Assembly: GCA_022822725.1 (NCBI GenBank)
Contig: JAJEAN010000007.1
Coordinates: 383,435 to 447,434, forward strand
DNA length: 64,000 nt
DNA from: Candidatus Latescibacterota bacterium
GTDB taxonomy: Bacteria > JAAXHH01
Direction: 5' to 3'
The position numbers and the translations under genes were made by a program. Positions 1-8,067 of this stretch are shown one piece after another. Below the pieces are notes generated by a model. The model saw nothing but the letters and a program-made list of their open reading frames with translations, was not told the DNA's origin and searched no databases. Positions within the stretch are counted from its first letter, which is position 1. Each line of letters begins with the position of its first letter.

Positions 1-581
1 AGAACATGCACGACGCCCCGGAAGGCGCGTACACGGGGGAAGTGTCGGCCAGAATGCTGTTGACTTCGGGGTGCAGGTACGTTATATTGGGACACTCCGA
101 AAGACGGTCGTATTTCGGTGAAACGAACGAGTCCGTCAACGGGAAAGTGAAGTCGTCGATTTCGGCGGGTCTCACTCCGATCCTCTGCGTCGGCGAGACG
201 CTGGAGGAGCGTGAAGCCGGCCAAACCGAGCAGGTTGTCGGCGAACAGGTTCGAGAAGGTCTGTCCGGTACGGATCCCAAGACGGCCCACGGTCTCGTCC
301 TGGCTTACGAACCGGTCTGGGCGATCGGGACCGGCAGAATGGCTACCCCCGATCAGGCAGACCAGGTGCACGGTCACCTGAGGCAGGTGATCGCGGAAAT
401 GTTCGGCGACGACTTCGCCGACGGGATCCGAATTCAGTACGGAGGCAGCGTCAAGCCTGAAAACGCGGGCGCGTTGATGGCCCGGCCGCACATCGACGGT
501 GCGCTCGTAGGTGGTGCCAGCCTGGACGCCTCCTCTTTCGAGGCCATCGTCCGGGCCGGACTGGGAATCAATGGCGGCTAG
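1..581 (+). CDS. tpiA: Triosephosphate isomerase, C-terminal part (5' end outside window)
   Basis: Glycolytic/gluconeogenic enzyme interconverting dihydroxyacetone phosphate and glyceraldehyde 3-phosphate in the cytosol. The visible 192 residues open inside the conserved segment before the catalytic histidine. That histidine lies in GHSERR, the catalytic glutamate in [12 protein letters not shown], and the phosphate-binding loops in YGGSVKP and GALVGGASL, so the active site is complete. The reading frame enters from the left edge (the codon at 3-5 encodes the Asn before the first Met), so the real start lies upstream. secG follows 44 bp downstream, a common tpiA-secG arrangement. Family assignment is certain; only the first 50-60 residues are missing. 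Confidence 0.97.
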   Translation, partial: NMHDAPEGAYTGEVSARMLLTSGCRYVILGHSERRSYFGETNESVNGKVKSSISAGLTPILCVGETLEEREAGQTEQVVGEQVREGLSGTDPKTAHGLVLAYEPVWAIGTGRMATPDQADQVHGHLRQVIAEMFGDDFADGIRIQYGGSVKPENAGALMARPHIDGALVGGASLDASSFEAIVRAGLGINGG

Positions 582-625
582 CGGAACCTGACCGGCCGCC
601 GGTCGAAAATCGAAGGATACATACC

Positions 626-997
626 GTGTTTACCACCGTGGTTGCAGTACATGTGCTGGTCTGTCTCGTTCTGATCCTGTCCGTCCTGTTGCAATCGGGA
701 AAGGGCGGCGGCCTGTCCAGCGCTTTCGGCGCGGGCGGCGCGGGCGGCGGCATGGCCGGCCAGATGTTCGGCGGCCGGGGCGCCGCGACTTTCCTGGGCA
801 AGGTGACCACCGTGCTGGCGACGCTGTACATGCTGATCGTCATCGGCCTGAACCTGTTGCCCGACGATGTGCAGGGCACGCGAAGCCTCATCCAGGAAGA
901 AGCCCTTAGAAACCAGCAGACGTCCCCCGCCCAGGGATTGCCCGATGCGGAATCGGGCCTTCCCCCCGCGCCCGTGGATCCAGGGTCCACGCCCTGA
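626..997 (+). CDS. secG: Preprotein translocase subunit SecG
   Basis: Small membrane subunit of the SecYEG translocon, assisting SecA-driven export. The 123 residues start with GTG at 626, placed by an AAGGA SD at 613-617. An N-terminal membrane helix ends in LSVLLQSGKGGG, the SecG signature. A Gly/Ala-rich loop, the conserved FLGKVTTVLA segment and a second helix follow, then a cytosolic Pro-rich tail. Length and order match the family. It probably shares a transcript with tpiA upstream, and tRNA-Leu follows 48 bp after its stop. Confidence 0.95.
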   Translation: MFTTVVAVHVLVCLVLILSVLLQSGKGGGLSSAFGAGGAGGGMAGQMFGGRGAATFLGKVTTVLATLYMLIVIGLNLLPDDVQGTRSLIQEEALRNQQTSPAQGLPDAESGLPPAPVDPGSTP

Positions 998-1045
998 TCC
1001 TTCGACCACTGTGAGGCGGTCCAGCCGCCGACCGGTCGTCATGAC

Positions 1046-1129
1046 GCCGAAGTGGTGGAATTGGTAGACACGCTGTCTTGAGGGGGCAGTGGGAGAAATC
1101 CCGTCGCGGTTCGAATCCGCGCTTCGGCA
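1046..1129 (+). tRNA. tRNA-Leu (anticodon GAG)
   Basis: Cloverleaf found by eye. The 7-bp acceptor stem pairs 1046-1052 with 1122-1128, and the discriminator base is A1129. The D-arm holds TTGGTAGA. The anticodon stem CTGTC/GGCAG encloses loop TTGAGGG, with GAG at 1080-1082. A long class II variable arm (TGGGAGAAATCCC) is typical of leucine tRNAs, and the T-arm has TTCGAAT. The 3' CCA is not encoded. It reads CUC and CUU codons. Confidence 0.97.
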
Positions 1130-1241
1130 TCCTTTCCTTCGTTTCTGTCTTACATCCCCGTCCTCGTGAATCCGGAGGGCGTCCCATGCGTCCGGCTGTT
1201 CCGGGAGCCCGCGGCGAAGATACTCGCGTGATCAGCGTGCT

Positions 1242-3068
1242 TCAACGGCCGGATCCGAAGAGCCAGTCCCAGAATCCCTGGCTTCGACCCTCGACAGCAC
1301 CGTCCTTCACGACATCCTCCGTAACATAAAGCGTCGTCGACAGGTTGAGATGCTTGTCGACGCGTATGGCGTATCCGCCCCGGTCGTTCCGCTCGAGTGC
1401 CTCGGTGCGCAGGTAAGGCTTCCACAGTTCGTTGAACTGCCCGTGCCACAGGAACACGCCGGCCACGTCCTCGACCAGAATGCGTTCGGCCTCCTCGTAA
1501 AGCGCAATACGTCGCGCCGGATCGCCGATCAGGCGGTTGGCCTCCGCCATGATGGATTCGAAGCGCTGGTCGTACCAGGCATGGCGGCCCGTCGAAAGCC
1601 AGATGCCAAGCAGGTTGCTGGGATCCATGTAGTCGTATCCGTAGGGGATCATGGCGAAGGCGATGTTTCCCTCGTACATGGTTTCCATGAACAGTTTGGC
1701 CTCGGTGTTCTGCACGCCGATATCCAGGTTCAGGTGTCGCTTCAACATGGCCTGCACCGCCTGCGGCGCCTGTCCCCCCTGAAGATTGGTTCCCCTGGTC
1801 CACATCACGGTCCGGGGAAATCCCCTGCCGTCCGGATAACCGGCTTCCGCGAGCAGTTGTCGCGCCCGGACCGGGTCGAACCGCTGAACCGGTGCGAGTT
1901 CCCGTGGATTGGCCGCGGGAAGTCCCTCGGGCAGCATGGACACCGAGGGAACGGCGACGCCCTGGAGGGCGGACATGACCAGTGCTTCGGTGTCGATGGC
2001 GTGGCTGAACGCCTGCCGCACCCTCAGGTCATCGAAAGGGGGCCTGAACGTGTCCATCATCAGGTACGTGGTCGAGAAGGCCATATAGGTGACCAGCTGG
2101 TCCCTCAGAACGGGATCGTTTTTTACGCGGTTGATTTCAGCCTGGTTCGTCAGGACAGCCTGGTCCACCGCACCGGCCTCGTAGGACGACAGCATCGGCG
2201 GGGGGACCGCGGCGTTGTAAAGCTTCGAGACCACTTTCTCGAGAAAAGGCTTGTGGGGTCCCCTGTAGTGGGGATTCGGCGCCAGCACGATCCGGTCCAG
2301 CTTCGACCATTCCACCAGCCTGAACGGACCGCTGCCCAGCAGCGTTTCCGGCCGCGTCGACCAGCCCGGGCCGTACTTCTCGAAAAGGTGGGTGGGCGTT
2401 ACCCAGCTGAAGGTCAGGATCAGGGGCAGGTAGGGCGTGGGTTCGTCGGTTGCAAAGGCAATGGTCTGATCGTCCAGCGCCGTGACGCCCAGGGAATCGA
2501 GGGGCAGTTCGGCGGCAACGACCTCGCTCCAGTTCCTGATCGACCGGTAGTACCATTCGAGATCGAACCCCGTGGCCGGGTCGGCCCAGCGTTTGAAGGT
2601 GTCCTCGAAATCGAAGGCCGTAAGGGGATGACCGTCGGCGAAGATCAGATCGGGTTGCAGGTGAAACGTCCAGGTGAGCCCGTCCCCGGATACCTCCCAA
2701 CGGGTCGCGGCGGCCGGCAGCAGGTTGTAGTTCCGGTCCATGCGCACCAGCGGCTCGTTGACCAGGGCGTAATCGTGACCGATCACCTGGTAGTGGGAGG
2801 TGGCCATGTCCAGGTAGCGGTCCTCGGCCTTGAAACTGGTGAAGACCTGGCGTTCGGGCGGGGCCGCGTCGGGTGGCAGCGGAACGCCGATGGAATTGGT
2901 GTATGGGGCGGACGGATCCGCGTCCGGCCTGTCCGGCGCATCCGGCGTGCCCAGCGCATCCGGCCACGCCGACGCATCCGGCCAGGCCGACGCATCCGGC
3001 CAGGCCAACGCGGCCGTACCGGCGATCAATGCCGCGGAGAGGAGCGCAATGACGAACCGGACTGTCAA
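1242..3068 (-). CDS. Family 5 extracellular solute-binding protein (orphan)
   Basis: Periplasmic ligand-binding component of a peptide/opine/nickel-type ABC importer (SBP_bac_5). The 608 residues begin with a signal-peptide-like stretch, then an Asp/Ala-rich repeat at residues 23-38. The mature domain opens with YTNSIGVPLP and PERQVF, a signature shared with the protein at 21065-22708. SBP_5 hallmarks include LQPDLIFADGHPLTA, the RVRQAFSHAID helix and ARQLLAEAGYPDG. The TTG start overlaps the Rieske stop by 3 bp (positions 3065-3068) and is backed by an AGAAGGGA SD, so translation is coupled. No permease or ATPase gene is nearby. The ligand is unknown. Confidence 0.88.
   Translation of the reverse strand: MTVRFVIALLSAALIAGTAALAWPDASAWPDASAWPDALGTPDAPDRPDADPSAPYTNSIGVPLPPDAAPPERQVFTSFKAEDRYLDMATSHYQVIGHDYALVNEPLVRMDRNYNLLPAAATRWEVSGDGLTWTFHLQPDLIFADGHPLTAFDFEDTFKRWADPATGFDLEWYYRSIRNWSEVVAAELPLDSLGVTALDDQTIAFATDEPTPYLPLILTFSWVTPTHLFEKYGPGWSTRPETLLGSGPFRLVEWSKLDRIVLAPNPHYRGPHKPFLEKVVSKLYNAAVPPPMLSSYEAGAVDQAVLTNQAEINRVKNDPVLRDQLVTYMAFSTTYLMMDTFRPPFDDLRVRQAFSHAIDTEALVMSALQGVAVPSVSMLPEGLPAANPRELAPVQRFDPVRARQLLAEAGYPDGRGFPRTVMWTRGTNLQGGQAPQAVQAMLKRHLNLDIGVQNTEAKLFMETMYEGNIAFAMIPYGYDYMDPSNLLGIWLSTGRHAWYDQRFESIMAEANRLIGDPARRIALYEEAERILVEDVAGVFLWHGQFNELWKPYLRTEALERNDRGGYAIRVDKHLNLSTTLYVTEDVVKDGAVEGRSQGFWDWLFGSGR
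2956..3009. repeat. Three 18-bp direct repeats inside the solute-binding protein signal region
   Basis: Units begin at 2956, 2974 and 2992, share the core GCATCCGGCCAGGCCGAC and differ at one or two bases each. They lie in frame and encode the WPDASA repeats just after the signal-peptide hydrophobic core. Further degenerate copies extend toward 2915. Slippage would add or remove six residues without a frameshift. Confidence 0.9.
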
Positions 3069-3460
3069 GGCATGTTCCCTTCTGCTTCCGCGGGTGGTCC
3101 CGGACCATCCAGGTACAGGATCACTTCATCCGATTCGATTTCAACCCGGTAGGTCTTGACCCGCATGGCGGGGTCGTAGAGCGCCCGGCCGGTGGCGAGG
3201 TCGAATTCCCACTGGTGCCAGGCGCACTTCAGGACCTGCTTCCCACAATGTTCGACCGAGTAAACTTCATCCGCCGTTACATGGGGCCTCAGGCGGCCGA
3301 GGCAAAGCGGCCCGCCCTTGTGGGGACACCGGTTCCGCAGGGCGTGGAACCGGCCACCGACGTTGAACACGCCGATCCCGCCGCGCCCGCCCACGGGGAC
3401 GATGCGCCGATCGCCCGGTGGAAAGTCATCCACGGCGGATACCACGTAACGGCGGCTCAT
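3065..3460 (-). CDS. Rieske [2Fe-2S] ferredoxin-like protein
   Basis: Small 131-residue soluble Rieske protein, probably an electron donor to an oxygenase or reductase. Ligands are the CPH (RNRCPHKGGPL) and CAWH (LKCAWHQWEF) pairs, separated by an insertion longer than usual. The start is ATG at 3460, overlapping the upstream amidohydrolase stop as ATGA. An open frame continues upstream but is a shadow of the amidohydrolase. The stop in turn overlaps the TTG start of the solute-binding protein, so three genes are coupled. The partner enzyme cannot be read from the sequence. Confidence 0.9.
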   Translation of the reverse strand: MSRRYVVSAVDDFPPGDRRIVPVGGRGGIGVFNVGGRFHALRNRCPHKGGPLCLGRLRPHVTADEVYSVEHCGKQVLKCAWHQWEFDLATGRALYDPAMRVKTYRVEIESDEVILYLDGPGPPAEAEGNMP

Positions 3461-4566
3461 TGGCAGGGGTTCCCCTGTGCGTCCAGGCCGTATAGTTCCC
3501 GCGCTGTATCCACGAATACACGCCGCTTCAGCCCGGCATCCACGCCAGGCAGTACCGAATCCGGCGATTCCCAGTCCCAGTGGGGATAGTCGCTCGCGTA
3601 TACGAGGATCTCGTCCGCGTGCAGCCAGTGGAGGAAGGTCCCGAGGTCTTTCCGGGTCGGAGGTTGTTCCATGGGCTGGCATCCGAATCTGACATGGTCT
3701 CGAATATACTCGCTGGGAAGCCTCCTGACCCACGGCGTGTAGTCCCTGACCGCCTTCCAGTCGGCGTCCATGTGCCACATGAGGCCCGGGACCCAGAAAG
3801 TGTCGTGTTCGATGAAAAGAAACCTGAGGCTGGGGAATTTCTCGAAGGTGCCTTCGCAGATCAGGCTCACCACGTGCGCCATGGCGATCTGGGGCCGGGC
3901 CATGCGCATTTCCAGGTAGTAGGAAGGATATCCGGCGGCCGTGGGGGCGCCGGCGACGCCCGCGCCTTCGACGCCGAAGTGAACGCACATGGGTAGCCGG
4001 CATTCTTGCGCGGCCTCGTATATCGGGTCGTAGAAGCGGTTGCCGAAGGGCATTCGCCCCCCTGCCGGCATGATGACCTGCAGCACCTCGGGGCGACCGC
4101 CGATGCGCCGGATTTCCGCGGACGCCTGCTTCGGGTCCGTAGGCGCAATCGCCACCGAAGCGCGGAATCGGCCGTCCGCCTTGATCCAGGTCTCCAGGGT
4201 CCAGTCGTTGAAGGCCCGGCACATGGCGGCGCCGTAGTCCGCGTCCGGGTGCACCGCCGCGCCGTATACGGTCGATCCTGTCAGAAGGGCGACGTCGACG
4301 CCGTATTCATCGAGATGGTGCCCGCGGGCCAGTTCGATATTGCTGCTCGGATGGGTTTCGGTGTGTTCCCAGAGTTCTGCCCGGCAACCGCCTTTCGGGA
4401 GATTGGTGTACCCCAGGCCGGGCATCATGGATCCGAAATCATTCACGTATTCCACGTAGTGACCGGGGAGATAGGGGAATAGATCCTCGGTCTTCTCAAC
4501 CCCGTGGTGCAGGTCGCAGTCGATGAGGTTGATGGATGATGCGGCTTTCGGTACGGTCTCAGTCAT
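3457..4566 (-). CDS. Amidohydrolase family 2 metal-dependent hydrolase
   Basis: TIM-barrel hydrolase of the Amidohydro_2 (ACMSD/OMPDC-like) family, about 369 residues from the ATG at 4566. The N-terminal metal motif reads DCDLHHG rather than the usual HxH. Later ligand candidates are CVHFG, the HV after IAMAH, and ASDYPHWD near the C-terminus. An in-frame ATG 48 bp upstream (4614) is possible but would run translation into a 16-bp repeat array. The stop overlaps the Rieske start (ATGA), suggesting one transcript. These enzymes hydrolyse or decarboxylate cyclic or aromatic substrates; the substrate here is unknown. Confidence 0.87.
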   Translation of the reverse strand: MTETVPKAASSINLIDCDLHHGVEKTEDLFPYLPGHYVEYVNDFGSMMPGLGYTNLPKGGCRAELWEHTETHPSSNIELARGHHLDEYGVDVALLTGSTVYGAAVHPDADYGAAMCRAFNDWTLETWIKADGRFRASVAIAPTDPKQASAEIRRIGGRPEVLQVIMPAGGRMPFGNRFYDPIYEAAQECRLPMCVHFGVEGAGVAGAPTAAGYPSYYLEMRMARPQIAMAHVVSLICEGTFEKFPSLRFLFIEHDTFWVPGLMWHMDADWKAVRDYTPWVRRLPSEYIRDHVRFGCQPMEQPPTRKDLGTFLHWLHADEILVYASDYPHWDWESPDSVLPGVDAGLKRRVFVDTARELYGLDAQGNPCQ

Positions 4567-4596
4567 GATCTGGTGGCAACTTGCCAGGAATTCGGT

Positions 4597-4676
4597 GGAA
4601 ATCGAATCCGTCAAAAAACGAACCCGTCGGAAATCGAACCCGCTGGAAATCGAACCGGGTGGAAATCCGAAAAGGT
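4597..4676. repeat. Five-copy 16-bp direct repeat upstream of the amidohydrolase operon
   Basis: Units start at 4597, 4613, 4629, 4645 and 4661, exactly 16 bp apart, with consensus GGAAATCGAACCCGNT. The second unit is degenerate (AAAAAACGAACCCG). A 16-bp period is not a multiple of three, so the array is unlikely to be coding. It sits 30 bp upstream of the ATG of the minus-strand amidohydrolase operon, where a promoter, operator or leader would be. Confidence 0.85.
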
Positions 4677-4975
4677 GTTACTGCCATAGATATGCCGTCC
4701 CGGAGCCCTGTCAAGATGATCATGAAATCCGCGGGCCGGACGGGCGCCGGGTAACCCGAGTCGCGGGAGCGCTCCGGTCCGTACGAATGAACCGTTTCGA
4801 TCGGGCCTGCCGGACCGGACTGCCGGAGGACCATGACGATGAGAAGCAGATTGTGCTTTGTATTTGTCGACGAGAAGGTACATTGCCATACCGTTTCGTT
4901 CCTTCGACACATTCGACTGCGGCGCAGCCGGGACGGGTCCGGCCATTAGCCGCGTCCGAAACCGGAGAGGATCAC
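4677..4975. other. Intergenic region between divergent genes, no gene seen
   Basis: About 300 bp between the 16-bp array and the aldo/keto reductase start. It is somewhat less GC-rich than the genes (for example around 4850-4920). I see no convincing open frame, RNA or strong -35/-10 pair. It presumably carries the promoters for both divergent transcripts. Confidence 0.5.
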
Positions 4976-5956
4976 ATGGAATACCGGCAGCTAGGGCGCT
5001 ACGGCGTGCGCGTGTCTCCCATTTGTCTCGGTACGGCGTTCCGGGGTTTCTGGCGCGGTCAGACGGATGAGAAGACCTGCATCCGTACGATCGAAACCGC
5101 GGTGGACCTCGGCATCAACTTCATCGACTGCGCCAACTTTTACTTCGCCGGAAGATGCGAGGAAGTGCTGGGCAAGGCCCTGGCCGTCATGAAGGACAGG
5201 CGGGACAACCTGGTGATCACAAGCAAGGTCTGGAGCGAGATCGGGCCGGGACCGAACGACAAAGGTACATCCCGCTATCATATCATGCGGGAGATCGACC
5301 GCTCGCTGAAACGCCTGGGTCTGGATCACATCGATCTCTACCTGCTCCACAACTGGGATGCGGACACGCCCCTGGACGAGGCGCTGGATGCCATGAACGA
5401 CGTGGTCAGGCAGGGCAAGGCCCGGTATGTCGGCATGTGCAATTACACGGCGGCGCAGGTCGTCGAGGCATTGTGGGTGGCCGACAGGCACAGCTTCGCG
5501 AAACCGGTCTGCCTGCAGAACCAGTACAACCTGATCCATCGATCCGGCGTGGAAGACGAGCTCCTCGACCGGTGCCGCCGGCACGGCCTGGGGATGATGA
5601 CCTACAGCCCCATCGCCGTCGGCCTGCTTTCGGGCCGTTGCCGGCGGGGCGAGGATCCTCCCGCGGACTCGATCTGGGCAAAGGATATCGAGCGCTACAG
5701 GAAAATAATGACCCCGGCGATCGATCAGCTCGTCGCCACGCTGATCGAAGTGGCCGCGGAACTCGGCAAGACCCCCGCGCAGGTCGCTTTTGCCTGGATC
5801 CTGGACCATCCCGAAGTGACGGCCGCCATGACCGGGCCTGACCGGCCGGAACACGTGGAAGAGGTCTGTGGAGGGACGGGCTGGACGCTGCCCGCCGAGA
5901 TCCGAAGCAAACTGGACGAGGCTTCCGCCCCGGACCGGCTCGGTCAGGTTGTGTAA
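4976..5956 (+). CDS. Aldo/keto reductase
   Basis: NADPH-dependent cytosolic oxidoreductase of the AKR superfamily, 326 residues. The ATG at 4976 follows a GGAGAGG SD at 4964-4970; a longer in-frame extension upstream has no such signal. The catalytic tetrad is visible: D51 and Y56 (FIDCANFY), K84 (VITSKVW) and H125 (LYLLHNWD). SNYT-type cofactor residues appear as GMCNYTAAQV, and the C-terminal barrel has YSPIAVGLLSGR. It resembles YajO/L-glyceraldehyde-3-phosphate-reductase-like members, but the substrate is not deducible. It converges with the CNNM gene, leaving 3 bp between stops. Confidence 0.93.
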   Translation: MEYRQLGRYGVRVSPICLGTAFRGFWRGQTDEKTCIRTIETAVDLGINFIDCANFYFAGRCEEVLGKALAVMKDRRDNLVITSKVWSEIGPGPNDKGTSRYHIMREIDRSLKRLGLDHIDLYLLHNWDADTPLDEALDAMNDVVRQGKARYVGMCNYTAAQVVEALWVADRHSFAKPVCLQNQYNLIHRSGVEDELLDRCRRHGLGMMTYSPIAVGLLSGRCRRGEDPPADSIWAKDIERYRKIMTPAIDQLVATLIEVAAELGKTPAQVAFAWILDHPEVTAAMTGPDRPEHVEEVCGGTGWTLPAEIRSKLDEASAPDRLGQVV

Positions 5957-5959
5957 CGC

Positions 5960-7291
5960 TTACCCCTGACCCTTTTCCGCATCCGCATCCGCCGCATCGG
6001 GCATGCCGGCCATGCGATCGATCCTGAGCCGCTGGACGCGGGTCGGCTCCACGCGCAGCGCCGTCATCAGGTGCGTGCCGGCGCGGACCTGTTCCCCCTG
6101 CCGGGGGATGTGGCCCAGCAGTTCGGTCATGACCCCGCCCGTGGTATCCGAAGTCAGTTCATCGGGCAGTTCCAGGCCGCAGGCGCGGACGACCTGGTCG
6201 ACCGGGCAACTGGCTTCGACCTCGAACCGGTGAGGTCCCGTCCGCACGATGAGCGGCGCCTCGCTGTCGAACTCGTCCTGAATCGGGCCTACCAGTTCTT
6301 CCAGTACGTTCTCCAGCGTGATCATCCCGGAAACCGTTCCGAATTCGTCCACCAGCACGGCCAGTACGGAATTGCGCCGCTGAAACTCCAGGAGCAGTGC
6401 GTCGAGGCGGATGGTCTCGGGCAGGAACAATGGCTCACGGGCGATACGCTCGAGAGAGGCGAACTGGTCTTCGTCGTAAATGCCCTTCATGAGGTCCTTG
6501 ACGTGAATGATCCCTATGATCTGGTCCAGGTCCTCGTCACACAGCGGGAAGCGGGTGTGACCGGATTCGGCTACCACGCGCAGTTTTTCTTCGGTAGAGT
6601 CGTTCTGGTTTACGAACACGATCTGATTACGGGGAAGCATGTAGCGCCGGGCCACTTTTTCTTCGAGGTCCAGCACGTTTTCCATGATCCGGCGTTCCCG
6701 CCTGGAAACATGGCCCCCGGCCACCATGCTGACCAGGGCGATGCGCAGTTCCGATTCGGTGAATGATTCGCCGTGCGCGTCGATTACCCGGATACCCAGG
6801 CACCGGAGCATGAGATTCGCGCTTACATTCAGCAGCCAGATGAAGGGTCGGAACAACCTGTAGAACAGGACGAGGGGAATGCCGATAACCAGCGCCACCT
6901 GCCGGTACTTCTGCAGGGCGACGAACTTGGGAACGAGCTCGCCGGCCGTGATGAGCAGGAAGGTCATCACCACGAGGGCAAGCGGGATCGCGATGAAATG
7001 GGCGATTGCCGCGGAAAAACCAAGGGCCAGCACGAGCGGTTCGAGCAATGCGGCCATCGTCCTCTCGCTGAACCAGCCCAGGCCCAGGCTTCCCAGCGTT
7101 ACCCCCAGCTGGCACGAGGAAAGATAGGTATCCAGATTCTGCAGAATATTCCGTAATGTCTGTGCGGTTCTGCTGCCATCCTGGACCATGACCTCGATTT
7201 CGGCCATCCGAATCTTGACGAGGGCGAATTCCGCGGCGACGAAGAAGCCGTTGAACGCGACCAGCAGCAGTACAATTATAAGGTCGTTCAT
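5960..7291 (-). CDS. CNNM/CorC-type membrane protein (HlyC/CorC family)
   Basis: Integral membrane protein of 443 residues linked to Mg2+/Co2+ transport or homeostasis. The first 180 residues form the CNNM (DUF21) domain with FNGFFVAAEFALVKIR, SLGLGW and the GELVPK motif. A CBS pair follows (RNQIVFVNQNDS...HTRFPLCDEDLDQIIGIIHVKDL and LLEFQRRNSVLAVLVDEFG), then a CorC_HlyC C-terminal domain (PIQDEFD). Length and architecture are standard. No obvious SD precedes the ATG. The direction of ion movement is unresolved for the family. Confidence 0.93.
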   Translation of the reverse strand: MNDLIIVLLLVAFNGFFVAAEFALVKIRMAEIEVMVQDGSRTAQTLRNILQNLDTYLSSCQLGVTLGSLGLGWFSERTMAALLEPLVLALGFSAAIAHFIAIPLALVVMTFLLITAGELVPKFVALQKYRQVALVIGIPLVLFYRLFRPFIWLLNVSANLMLRCLGIRVIDAHGESFTESELRIALVSMVAGGHVSRRERRIMENVLDLEEKVARRYMLPRNQIVFVNQNDSTEEKLRVVAESGHTRFPLCDEDLDQIIGIIHVKDLMKGIYDEDQFASLERIAREPLFLPETIRLDALLLEFQRRNSVLAVLVDEFGTVSGMITLENVLEELVGPIQDEFDSEAPLIVRTGPHRFEVEASCPVDQVVRACGLELPDELTSDTTGGVMTELLGHIPRQGEQVRAGTHLMTALRVEPTRVQRLRIDRMAGMPDAADADAEKGQG

Positions 7292-7351
7292 AGTACCGGG
7301 GATTTGCGGAGAGAAAAAATACCTGTCGATAGTCGGGCGCGAATGGACCCT

Positions 7352-7819
7352 TTAAGGAACGGGACGGCCGAATCTTTCGGCGAGGACTTCGCACCGGTAG
7401 TCGAAAATGGCGTTGAGCTGTTTCTTCACGATCGCCGCATGTACCATACGGCCCAGTAAACCAAATGGCAAGGCATAATGGATCAGGTCTTTCATTTCCA
7501 CACCGCCCTCCACCGAACGCAGCCGGTGTTCGTGGTGCCAGAACCTGTACGGACCCGATCGCTGTACATCTATAAAGTAGCTAAGTGGTTCTGCCTGAGT
7601 GATTTCCGTTACCCAATTAAAGTAGAACATCGAGTAAAGTCCGAGCCGGTACGTGATGATGAGACCCGGGTACATGCGGTCGGGGATATGGGAAGTCACG
7701 GTCAGACCGACACCCGGCGGGGTCAGGTCGCGCAGGTGCTCGGGCCGGCACAGGAAATCCCAGGCGGCTTCCAGGGATACGGGCAGAATCTGCGTGCGAT
7801 GCAACCGGTAGACATGCAT
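7352..7819 (-). CDS. SRPBCC-family ligand-binding protein
   Basis: A 155-residue START/Bet v 1-like (SRPBCC) domain with the typical opening RTQILPVSLEAAWDFLCRPEHLRDLTPP and the late KDLIHYALPFG strand. The protein begins and ends with the domain and has no membrane helix. Family members bind hydrophobic ligands. In many bacteria this domain lies beside or is fused to YfcH-like epimerases, and here a YfcH-type gene lies divergently 248 bp away, so a functional link is plausible. The ligand is unknown. Confidence 0.85.
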   Translation of the reverse strand: MHVYRLHRTQILPVSLEAAWDFLCRPEHLRDLTPPGVGLTVTSHIPDRMYPGLIITYRLGLYSMFYFNWVTEITQAEPLSYFIDVQRSGPYRFWHHEHRLRSVEGGVEMKDLIHYALPFGLLGRMVHAAIVKKQLNAIFDYRCEVLAERFGRPVP

Positions 7820-7985
7820 GGGCAGTCAGCGCTCCTGTCCGGATTTCCCCTACAGGTCAAGGCGCGGCAGGTCCATGGCGCAGACGGGCCATCGGAACGG
7901 AACGTTGCCGCGCTGTCTGGATACTACGGAAATCGTCGAAGCGAGTCAAACCACATTAGCCGGCGGGAAGACCGGACGGGGAGGG

Positions 7986-8035
7986 CGTGCGGTCTCCCCG
8001 GCCTTGACACCGTGCGGTCTCCCCGGCCTTGACAC
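7986..8035. repeat. Perfect 25-bp tandem duplication upstream of the YfcH-type gene
   Basis: Two identical adjacent 25-bp units, 7986-8010 and 8011-8035, followed by the first five bases of a third. Each unit ends with CCTTGACAC, so the duplication also copies a TTGACA -35-like hexamer (8004-8009 and 8029-8034). Perfect identity suggests a recent event. Confidence 0.95.
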
Positions 8036-8057
8036 CGTGCAGTACCGGTTTTAACTT
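8029..8057 (+). promoter_or_regulatory. Putative sigma-70 promoter for the YfcH-type gene
   Basis: A consensus TTGACA (8029-8034) lies exactly 17 bp before TAACTT (8052-8057, a weak -10). This would start transcription a few bases before the ATG at 8068, giving a very short leader and agreeing with the lack of an SD. The other copy of the -35 in the 25-bp duplication has no -10 at the correct distance. Confidence 0.4.
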
Positions 8058-8067
8058 TCGCCTAACC

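Noticed and set aside
3461-4222. In-frame N-terminal extension of the Rieske protein
   Set aside because: It would overlap the amidohydrolase gene in another frame for about 760 bp and encodes Arg/Gly-rich sequence without homology. The ATG at 3460 with an ATGA junction explains the start.
4597-4676. CRISPR array
   Set aside because: Units are 16 bp, directly adjacent and without unique spacers; no cas genes are in the window. The same reasoning excludes the other tandem arrays.
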